Assembly (NCBI GenBank): GCA_900766125.1
Contig: CAAFUD010000032.1
Location: 1 to 5,009 of the forward strand
Direction: 5' to 3'
DNA length: 5,009 bases
Source: an uncultured Veillonella sp.
Lineage (GTDB): Bacteria > Bacillota > Negativicutes > Veillonellales > Veillonellaceae
The position numbers were made by a program, and so were the translations under genes. How positions within the stretch are numbered: the stretch's first letter is position 1; each line of letters starts with the position of its first letter. Shown one piece after another: positions 1-4,825 of this stretch. Under the pieces are notes generated by a model, which worked only from the letters and a program-made list of their open reading frames with translations, ran no database searches and was not told the DNA's origin.

Positions 1-15
1 ACGCTCTTCCGATCT
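1..15 (+). other. Illumina sequencing adapter remnant (not genomic)
   Basis: The first 15 bases, ACGCTCTTCCGATCT, are identical to the 3' end of the Illumina TruSeq read-1 (universal) adapter. A match of this length, ending exactly at the adapter ligation point and lying at the very start of the sequence, is best read as untrimmed adapter at a contig edge. No biological function should be given to these bases, and translations should not be carried through them. Confidence 0.95.
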
Positions 16-37
16 GTGTTCTGATAGAGGAGGACCT

Positions 38-841
38 ATGAAACGGATTCCGTTAGTAACACTATTGGTTGTGGCCTTGGCAATGCTTGTAGCAGGTTGT
101 GGATTGCTTTCACAAAAAACAGAGCCCACTAGTTCAGCGCCACCAGTAAAAGAAGTTAAGATGGTACATCCATCGGGCATTCCTGTTCTTATGTATCATA
201 AAATTGGCGACGATAAAGATAATGATGCGGTTATTCGTGAGGATTTATTCAGAGAACAAATGAAGTTCCTCAAAGATAATGGCTATAATCCACTAACGAT
301 GGATCAACTATATGATTATGTCGTAAATGGTACAGCAGTACCTGAAAAACCAGTTGTATTAACCTTCGATGATGGCTATGCAGATACGTATTCTATCGTA
401 TATCCAATCATGAAAGAGTATGGTTTTGCAGCTACTGTGTTTATCAATCCTGGCGATGTAGGTACTCGGTTAACTTGGGATCAAATTCGTGAAATGCATA
501 AGAATGGTATCACTATTTCTAATCATGGGTTCCAACATATCGAAATGGGCCAATTGTCTGAAGCTAAACAAATAGAAAATATTACAAAGGCTCAAGAAGC
601 CCTCGCGAAAGAAGTAGGTATCAAGGATAATCCTTGGTTCTGCTATCCTTATGGAGATAAAAATGAATTCACCGATGCTGCCACTAAAAAAGCGGGCATT
701 AAAATGAGTATGGCTATGAAATCTGGCTGGGCTCATACAGGTGATAATCCATATAACATTTTGCGTGTTTGGGTTGGTAATGCTGTTGATATCAAACATT
801 TTGAAGAACGCATTAGCACCGAACATTTCACTGATTTATAA
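38..841 (+). CDS. Polysaccharide deacetylase (NodB-homology, CE4) lipoprotein
   Basis: This gene encodes a 267-residue predicted lipoprotein that should remove N-acetyl groups from a surface polysaccharide or peptidoglycan, on the outer face of the cytoplasmic membrane or in the periplasm. Residues 1-20 form a lipoprotein signal peptide (KR, then a hydrophobic stretch) ending in the lipobox V-A-G-C with Cys21 as the lipidation site. A Ser/Pro/Lys linker follows. The family segment PVLMYHKI lies at 49-56. Motif 1, TFDDG (109-113), supplies the catalytic base Asp111 and metal ligand Asp112. Motif 2 is SNHGFQH, with His163 and His167 as metal ligands; the usual Ser/Thr after the first His is Gly. 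Motif 3 is YPYG (203-206). The domain layout resembles PgaB/IcaB-type and other Firmicute deacetylases, but the substrate cannot be told from sequence. The start is set by AGGAGG at 28-33, four bases upstream of ATG, and by the signal peptide. The reading frame is open upstream into the adapter, so the start rests on these two points. It is the first visible gene of a three-gene operon. Confidence 0.9.
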   Translation: MKRIPLVTLLVVALAMLVAGCGLLSQKTEPTSSAPPVKEVKMVHPSGIPVLMYHKIGDDKDNDAVIREDLFREQMKFLKDNGYNPLTMDQLYDYVVNGTAVPEKPVVLTFDDGYADTYSIVYPIMKEYGFAATVFINPGDVGTRLTWDQIREMHKNGITISNHGFQHIEMGQLSEAKQIENITKAQEALAKEVGIKDNPWFCYPYGDKNEFTDAATKKAGIKMSMAMKSGWAHTGDNPYNILRVWVGNAVDIKHFEERISTEHFTDL

Positions 842-845
842 GGAG
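841..845 (+). promoter_or_regulatory. Ribosome binding site that fixes a TTG start
   Basis: AGGAG begins on the last base of the preceding TAA stop (839-841) and lies seven bases before TTG at 853. The first in-frame ATG (886) has no comparable site and would delete much of the membrane anchor. The TTG is therefore the better start, and the overlap implies translational coupling to the deacetylase gene. Confidence 0.8.
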
Positions 846-852
846 AAATACA

Positions 853-1791
853 TTGTTCAAAAAGAATTGGGTAAAGTTCATCATTATGGTGTTCCTATTT
901 ACCGTTGTAACCTCACCATTCGTGGTGCTCTTTGGACCATTTAATAATGTAAAGCGCGCCGTTATTGGTGCCATATTGCAATCTCGCCATCCTCATTACA
1001 TTACATGGCTATTCAGTGAAGATGAATTGCAATCTATTTTGGGCACTGTTGGTGTTGTTAAAAGCCAAGATTTGTTCAAGTTTAATGCTCGTGAAGATAA
1101 GAGTTTAAACCTTGAAAAAATTCAGTCTGCTCGTTATGTAGGCTATATTCTTGAAATTCCAGATCCTCGTCGTATTGAAGTCGGTACAGCTGCTAATATT
1201 CAAGAAAAAGGCGATACTACAAGTAATATTGCGAAGATGAATAATGCGGTAGCTGCTATTAACGGCGGTGGTTTCCACGATCCTAATGGTACTGGTACAG
1301 GCCGTTTGCCATATGGCTTTATCTTGCATGATGGTGAATATGTTATCGGTAAAGATGTAGGCCCTGAAGAAGCGGTAGACTTCGTAGGCTTCTCTAAATC
1401 TGGTAACCTTATTGCAGGTAACTATGACAAAACACAACTTGGTGATATGAAAGCCATGGAAGGTATTACCTTTGGCCCACCTCTTATCGTAGATGGTAAG
1501 AAGATGATTACTGAAGGTGATGGCGGCTGGGGCGTAGGTCCACGTACTGCTATCGGTCAAAAGAAAGATGGTACAGTACTATTCCTCGTAATCGATGGTC
1601 GTCAACCAGGTTATTCTCTTGGCGCTACATTACGTGACGTACAAGATATTCTCTATGAAAAAGGTTGCTACATTGCAGCGAATTTAGATGGTGGTTCTAG
1701 TTCTACACTATACCTCAATGGTAAAGTAGTAAATAAACCAGCCGATTTGTTAGGGGAACGCATGATCCCAACGGCGTTTATCGTGAAATAG
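853..1791 (+). CDS. Membrane-anchored phosphodiester glycosidase family protein (NAGPA domain)
   Basis: This gene encodes a 312-residue protein that starts at TTG. Residues 8-27 form a single hydrophobic segment after a basic start (KKNWVK), so the protein is probably a signal-anchored enzyme facing the periplasm. From about residue 95 to the end it carries the NAGPA / phosphodiester glycosidase fold, also called the exopolysaccharide-biosynthesis or YigE-like domain. Hallmarks are INGGGFHD (136-143), a Gly-rich stretch with FGPPLIVDG (207-215), GPRTAIG (229-235), VIDGR (246-250) and NLDGGSSST (277-285), ending in IPTAFIV as is typical. The animal homologue uncovers mannose-6-phosphate by cleaving a GlcNAc phosphodiester. 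Bacterial members are thought to act on sugar phosphodiesters in surface polymers, but the substrate here is unknown. Residues 30-95 form a linker I cannot assign. Eleven bases separate it from the deacetylase gene, and eight bases separate its stop from the next start, so it is the middle gene of an operon. Family assignment is firm; the exact reaction is inferred. Confidence 0.88.
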   Translation: MFKKNWVKFIIMVFLFTVVTSPFVVLFGPFNNVKRAVIGAILQSRHPHYITWLFSEDELQSILGTVGVVKSQDLFKFNAREDKSLNLEKIQSARYVGYILEIPDPRRIEVGTAANIQEKGDTTSNIAKMNNAVAAINGGGFHDPNGTGTGRLPYGFILHDGEYVIGKDVGPEEAVDFVGFSKSGNLIAGNYDKTQLGDMKAMEGITFGPPLIVDGKKMITEGDGGWGVGPRTAIGQKKDGTVLFLVIDGRQPGYSLGATLRDVQDILYEKGCYIAANLDGGSSSTLYLNGKVVNKPADLLGERMIPTAFIVK

Positions 1792-1799
1792 GAGGACAC

Positions 1800-2741
1800 A
1801 TGAAACCTTTTACGCGTGTACTGAGCGCCTTTGCGGTAGGTATTCTTCTGCAAGGTGGGGTGTACCTATACCTTGATCAATATATGTTTGCACCGACTAC
1901 GGATTTTAATGTGGCTGGTGCTTCAAAGGATGATACTAAGAACTTTCCTGATGTAAAGGAAGGAACTAAATATGTATCTTATGACCGTCAGTTCATGGCG
2001 GTTGTTACTGAAAGCTCTTTAAAAATTTATAAGGCTAATGAAAGCAAGCCTACAACGATTGATTTGAAGGGCCGTTCTATTAGTTACTTCAGCTGGATGC
2101 CTGACCGTAACTATGCCATCATGGGGCTATATGATTCTAGAGAGGTTGTTATGGCTCGTCTCAATGCGGATGATCCTGAACATGAAGTAGATACAAAACT
2201 TGAAGATTTGCCTCGTAATAGTAAAATCGTAGATGCTGCGTATTCTGAAGCGACAAACGTTGTTTACATGAAGGTAAAGGTTCAAGAACACGCATATCGC
2301 ATTTATCGTACCGATGCTAACTATGATACGCGTCGCGTTTATATGCAAGCTACAGATATTGGTCATATTGGCGTATTCTATGATGAAGATAGATTCTTCT
2401 ATGATAATGCCAAGACTGGGGATATCTTCATGTTTAATGGTATTGAAGGTGGTTGGCGTGTTATCAACCCACCAGGACGATTCCGCTTAATCGGTGTTGA
2501 TATGGATAAAACTATCTATATTGCTCGTGTTGATGAGGATAACAATGCCTTAACTGTTTACACTGGTAAACTCGGTGTAGGCTTCAAACCAGTTTATAAA
2601 TACAATCATCCAACAACATTCAATGAATTAACATTGTCTGATGTAAAAACTATCATTAAGGATGGTAGTGACGAAACTACGAAGGTAACAGAAGATGATA
2701 CATCTTCTAAATCTTCTAGTGATAGCAAAAAGAAATCTTAA
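1800..2741 (+). CDS. Membrane-anchored protein of unknown function with propeller-like repeats
   Basis: This gene encodes 313 residues that I do not recognise as a named family. A short basic start (MKPFTR) and a hydrophobic segment at about 8-25 predict a signal anchor or signal peptide, placing the rest outside the cytoplasmic membrane. Residues 57-269 contain about five segments of 30-45 residues that alternate hydrophobic strands with acidic/aromatic turns, for example YVSYDRQFMAVV (58-69), SYFSWMPDRNYAIMGLY (95-111), VFYDEDRFFYDNAKTGDIFMF (start 192) and IGVDMDKTIYIARV (231-244). These resemble blades of a beta-propeller, but this is read by eye only. Residues 287-313 form a low-complexity Asp/Thr/Ser/Lys tail. 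No catalytic motif is visible. ATG follows AGGAGG (1790-1795) by four bases, and this site overlaps the TAG stop of the preceding gene (1789-1791). Its operon position suggests it supports the polysaccharide enzymes, for example as a scaffold or sensor. The coding call is firm; the function is unknown. Confidence 0.82.
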   Translation: MKPFTRVLSAFAVGILLQGGVYLYLDQYMFAPTTDFNVAGASKDDTKNFPDVKEGTKYVSYDRQFMAVVTESSLKIYKANESKPTTIDLKGRSISYFSWMPDRNYAIMGLYDSREVVMARLNADDPEHEVDTKLEDLPRNSKIVDAAYSEATNVVYMKVKVQEHAYRIYRTDANYDTRRVYMQATDIGHIGVFYDEDRFFYDNAKTGDIFMFNGIEGGWRVINPPGRFRLIGVDMDKTIYIARVDEDNNALTVYTGKLGVGFKPVYKYNHPTTFNELTLSDVKTIIKDGSDETTKVTEDDTSSKSSSDSKKKS

Positions 2742-2744
2742 GAA

Positions 2745-2777
2745 AAAGCCTTTATAATGATTCATTATAAAGGCTTT
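2745..2777 (+). terminator. Intrinsic terminator, possibly bidirectional
   Basis: A perfect inverted repeat with 16-base arms (AAAGCCTTTATAATGA at 2745-2760 and its complement at 2762-2777) has its centre at 2761. It starts four bases after the stop of the three-gene operon. As RNA it gives a stem of about 14-15 bp with a 3-5 nt loop. The tail on the + strand (CTTTATT) is short and broken by A, so stopping may be incomplete. The A run before the left arm would form a U tail on the opposite strand, so it could also work in reverse. Confidence 0.8.
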
Positions 2778-2810
2778 ATTCCTATACTAGTTTGTACTAA
2801 AAGGATATAT

Positions 2811-3983
2811 ATGAATATATTATTTGTACGACTCAGCTACATAGGCGATATACTACATGCTACACCTGCAGCACGCTGGATTAAAGAACACTATTCAGAG
2901 GCAAAGCTCCATTGGATTGTAACACCTAGTATGGTAGAACTTTTAAAGAACAATCCCTATGTAGATGAAATCATTCCATGGGAACGGGATGAATACGAAG
3001 CACATTCTAAAAAACTACATATTCCAACGATGTGGCGCATGTGGTGGGAACTTAGAGATAAGTTGAAACCATATAAATTTGATGTGGCTGTCGATGTACA
3101 AGGGCGACTCATAACAGGGCTCGTTTTATTAGCATCAGGTGCACCTATTCGCCTTGGCCTTGGTGGTACAAAAGAACTAAATTGGCTGTTTACAAACTAC
3201 AAAGCAAAGCCAAGTATGGATCATGTTATCAAGCGATATATAGAGGTAGCAGAATTACTGAATACTGCCGTTACAGAGCATAGTGACCTAAATGTATCCA
3301 GTGTTGTTTCTGAGGATAATGTAAAACCTTGTATAACAAATGGGGTAACTGGTAAAAAGCTATACCACATGGACTTTTTTGTGCCACCTAATTTGCATGT
3401 TTGGGCAGAAGAACAGTGGAAATCAATTAGTTATGACATATTTTTGGAGCGTAGCGAAGTAGAAAAGCCACTACGCGTAGGTCTTGTGTTAGGCACGTCC
3501 TGGGCGACGAAAGAGTGGCCTCAAGAGAAATGGTATTCTCTTATTAAATCCCTTCAGTATCGAGCTAATTTTGTTTGTTTAGGTGGTCCAAAGGAGGCTA
3601 CTCAATACAAACCATTGATGGATTCCTTAACAGTTGATGGCCTTGATAAAATTATGCTAAATATGCTGGGGAAAACTACACTTCAAGAGGTAGGGGCTTT
3701 AATTGAAAGTTGCGATGTAGTAGTGACTGCTGATACAGGATCATTACATATTGCATTGGCTTTAAATAAACCAGTAGTAGCATTATTTGGCCCTACGGAT
3801 CCTAAACTGTGGGGTCCATTAACGGGAAACTTTAAGGTTCTTGTTAATGATGAGTTAGATTGCTTAGGTTGTCGTAAACGACGTTGTCCTAAGCCTGATC
3901 AATATTGTATGTCTGGTATTGACTCAGTACGCGTGAAAAAGGCGATTTTCGAATTGATAGGAGATAAACATGGCAAAGTTTAA
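2811..3983 (+). CDS. Glycosyltransferase family 9 (ADP-heptose:LPS heptosyltransferase-like)
   Basis: This 390-residue cytoplasmic-face enzyme should transfer heptose (or a related sugar) from a nucleotide donor to the inner core of lipopolysaccharide. The N-terminal Rossmann half begins MNILFVRLSYIGDILHATPA; Asp13 in the GD motif aligns with the catalytic Asp of WaaC-type enzymes. The C-terminal half starts near 221 with VGLVLGTSWATKEWPQEKW, where Lys234 matches the donor-phosphate-binding Lys. FVCLGGP (254-260), TADTGSLHIALAL (306-318) and VALFGPTDPKLWGP (323-336) form the donor site. A Cys cluster (C351, C354, C359, C366) is seen in many GT9 proteins. It is slightly longer than the usual ~350 residues because of a variable stretch at about 150-215. 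The chosen ATG has AAGGA at 2801-2805. An in-frame ATG 54 bases upstream would translate through the terminator hairpin and is rejected. It overlaps the next gene by 14 bases. Acceptor and position (heptosyltransferase I, II or III) cannot be set from sequence. Confidence 0.88.
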   Translation: MNILFVRLSYIGDILHATPAARWIKEHYSEAKLHWIVTPSMVELLKNNPYVDEIIPWERDEYEAHSKKLHIPTMWRMWWELRDKLKPYKFDVAVDVQGRLITGLVLLASGAPIRLGLGGTKELNWLFTNYKAKPSMDHVIKRYIEVAELLNTAVTEHSDLNVSSVVSEDNVKPCITNGVTGKKLYHMDFFVPPNLHVWAEEQWKSISYDIFLERSEVEKPLRVGLVLGTSWATKEWPQEKWYSLIKSLQYRANFVCLGGPKEATQYKPLMDSLTVDGLDKIMLNMLGKTTLQEVGALIESCDVVVTADTGSLHIALALNKPVVALFGPTDPKLWGPLTGNFKVLVNDELDCLGCRKRRCPKPDQYCMSGIDSVRVKKAIFELIGDKHGKV

Positions 3984-4296
3984 AATTCAAAAAGGTTTAT
4001 CCGATGCGGATATGATGAAAAATTTTAAAGATACTGAAAATTTTGAAGATACTATGCTAGATATGGAACGTTCTGCAAAGAAACCTGTAGTACATCAAAG
4101 TCCAAAACAAAAGGAAGATGCATTTTATCGTGAATTCCTTACAGATAAGGTAGAAACATTAATTGGTAAAATGTTGCTCGATATTAAGATGGAATACTTT
4201 AAAGAAGGGGAAGGGGACTTCTCTATCCAAGTCAAAAGAGATGGTAAAAATATTGTTCTTGAAACAGCACCTAAAAAGGTAAAACCTGAAAAATAA
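3970..4296 (+). CDS. Small charged protein of unknown function, coupled to the GT9 gene
   Basis: This gene encodes 108 residues that I do not recognise. The protein is rich in Lys, Glu and Asp, lacks Cys and Trp, and shows no signal peptide or membrane segment, so it is probably cytoplasmic. Residues 1-48 look loosely structured. Residues 48-77 (from KEDAFYREF to MEYFKEG) could form an amphipathic helix. Residues 83-98 (DFSIQVKRDGKNIVLE) look like a beta hairpin with a DGK turn. Evidence that it is a real gene: AGGAG at 3959-3963, six bases before ATG; a 14-base overlap with the heptosyltransferase gene, implying coupled translation; and a strong terminator 20 bases after its stop. Context suggests a helper role linked to surface glycan assembly, but that is guilt by association only. 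Confidence 0.75.
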   Translation: MAKFKIQKGLSDADMMKNFKDTENFEDTMLDMERSAKKPVVHQSPKQKEDAFYREFLTDKVETLIGKMLLDIKMEYFKEGEGDFSIQVKRDGKNIVLETAPKKVKPEK

Positions 4297-4316
4297 CATG
4301 ATAAAGAGCATTTAGT

Positions 4317-4349
4317 AAAAGAATCTACCTATAAAAGGTAGATTCTTTT
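4317..4349 (+). terminator. Strong intrinsic terminator
   Basis: Perfect 14-base arms (AAAAGAATCTACCT at 4317-4330 and its complement at 4336-4349) enclose the five-base loop ATAAA. The right arm ends in TTTT and is followed by the T-rich GTATATTTATA. It lies 20 bases after the stop of the 108-residue protein gene and ends the GT9 unit. The A run on the left arm also gives a U tail on the opposite strand. Confidence 0.92.
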
Positions 4350-4585
4350 GTATATTTATAAAATGTAGAAATACGGGGGTTATTATCAATAAAATTGATA
4401 AGGTTATAAGTGTACCGATGATTGTCGAATTACTAGATTTATAAATACCGATATACTTTGAAAGCTGATAAATAATAACTAAAAATTATTACGAAATAAA
4501 TTTTTGTTTCTCATTAAAAAGAGCAATTAATAAGAAGAAGATTTGATTAAAAATACACGTTAAACTCTAGCTTTTTAGCACTTTA
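4350..4585. other. AT-rich spacer without a convincing gene
   Basis: About 235 bases between the terminator and the regulatory region of the carboxyltransferase gene. All frames are broken by frequent stops. One short open stretch (about 4350-4441, ending ...MIVELLDL) has no plausible start with a ribosome binding site. It contains the palindrome at 4383-4401, an isolated GGGGG run at 4375-4379, and two copies of TACCGAT (4413-4419 and 4446-4452). No RNA gene or mobile-element end was recognised. Confidence 0.6.
4383..4401. repeat. Perfect 8-bp inverted repeat, operator- or hairpin-like
   Basis: TTATCAAT and ATTGATAA flank AAA. It has no T tail and follows a complete terminator, so it is not an obvious terminator itself. 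It could be a protein-binding palindrome or a chance product of AT-rich sequence. No gene starts within 400 bases downstream. Confidence 0.35.
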
Positions 4586-4603
4586 TTGTGAGTTCCATCA
4601 CGA
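4586..4603. promoter_or_regulatory. Candidate Rex- or CRP-family operator
   Basis: TTGTGA-GTTCCA-TCACGA matches the dyad TTGTGA-N6-TCACAA at 11 of 12 fixed positions. That dyad is the known consensus of Rex, the NADH/NAD+-sensing repressor common in Firmicutes, and also contains the CRP core TGTGA-N6-TCACA with one mismatch. The site lies 52 bases ahead of the TTGACA promoter element and about 240 bases before the carboxyltransferase start. Both regulators would fit a fermentation gene. The assignment is by motif alone. Confidence 0.45.
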
Positions 4604-4655
4604 AAAAATCATAAAAGAATACATGAAATCATGAGTAAATTGCATAATGTGGTTG

Positions 4656-4684
4656 TTGACAAAGAATTCTATAAGTAGTCTAAT
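4656..4684 (+). promoter_or_regulatory. Sigma-A-type promoter for the carboxyltransferase gene
   Basis: A perfect -35 box TTGACA (4656-4661) is followed after 17 bases by TCTAAT (4679-4684), a 5/6 match to TATAAT, although it lacks the usual A at position 2. TAATAT at 4681 is an alternative -10 with a longer spacer. Transcription would start near 4691 and give a leader of about 135 nt. Confidence 0.6.
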
Positions 4685-4698
4685 ATAAGTATGTCTTA

Positions 4699-4746
4699 AC
4701 GATTTGTAGAGTATTTGCCTGTGTGAGCAAGTTCTACAATAATCGT
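4699..4746 (+). promoter_or_regulatory. Leader hairpin 1 (possible cis-acting RNA)
   Basis: ACGATT and TGTAGA (4699-4710) pair with TCTACA and AATCGT (4733-4746), with a two-base AT bulge on the right. An upper stem TTTGC/GCAAG (4714-4718 with 4727-4731, one T-G wobble) closes an eight-base loop CTGTGTGA. That gives 17 pairs in all. It is followed by an A run rather than a T run, so it is not a terminator on this strand. It lies just after the predicted transcription start. I do not recognise a known riboswitch class. Confidence 0.4.
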
Positions 4747-4760
4747 AAAAAAATAGGTAT

Positions 4761-4809
4761 GAGATAGTTGTGTGGTGGATGTATAAAATTACATACACAA
4801 AACTATTTC
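4761..4809 (+). promoter_or_regulatory. Leader hairpin 2 next to the ribosome binding site
   Basis: GAGATAGTT (4761-4769) pairs with AACTATTTC (4801-4809), GTGT (4770-4773) with ACAC (4795-4798), and ATGTA (4779-4783) with TACAT (4790-4794). There is a GGTGG bulge on the left, an AA bulge on the right, and the loop TAAAAT. That makes 18 pairs, one of them G-T. The stem ends five bases before GGAGG (4815-4819), so it could affect ribosome loading or mRNA stability. No known riboswitch family was recognised. Confidence 0.42.
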
Positions 4810-4825
4810 GATTTGGAGGATTAAC

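Noticed and set aside
470..826. Minus-strand open frame within the deacetylase gene
   Set aside because: It is antisense to the conserved catalytic motifs, with no start signal and no recognisable domain.
741..944. 67-residue frame bridging the first two genes
   Set aside because: It overlaps two well-supported genes in another frame, has no ribosome binding site and shows no protein-like pattern beyond that expected from the overlap.
1105..1560. Long minus-strand open frame within the glycosidase gene
   Set aside because: It is antisense to a gene with clear family motifs, has no ribosome binding site, and its residue composition is that of a mirror frame.
2757..2810. N-terminal extension of the GT9 protein by 18 residues from an upstream in-frame ATG
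   Set aside because: The extension would be translated from the terminator hairpin and lacks a ribosome binding site. Starting at MNILFVRLSYIGD fits the GT9 family and follows AAGGA.
4350..4444. Short open stretch ending in VPMIVELLDL that looks mildly protein-like
   Set aside because: There is no start codon with a suitable ribosome binding site, it begins inside the terminator, and it is short enough to be chance. I could not match it to a known protein end.
4413..4452. Two TACCGAT copies 33 bases apart
   Set aside because: Seven-base repeats at roughly three helical turns could be regulator half-sites, but they lie far from any gene start and a single short pair is compatible with chance.
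4699..4755. Hairpin 1 as an intrinsic terminator or attenuator
   Set aside because: The stem is followed by an A run on the + strand, not a T run, so it would not terminate transcription toward the carboxyltransferase gene.
4598..4798. 66-residue minus-strand frame in the leader/promoter region
   Set aside because: It lacks a good ribosome binding site, is rich in Tyr, His and Phe as expected from random AT-rich DNA, and overlaps the promoter and leader hairpins.
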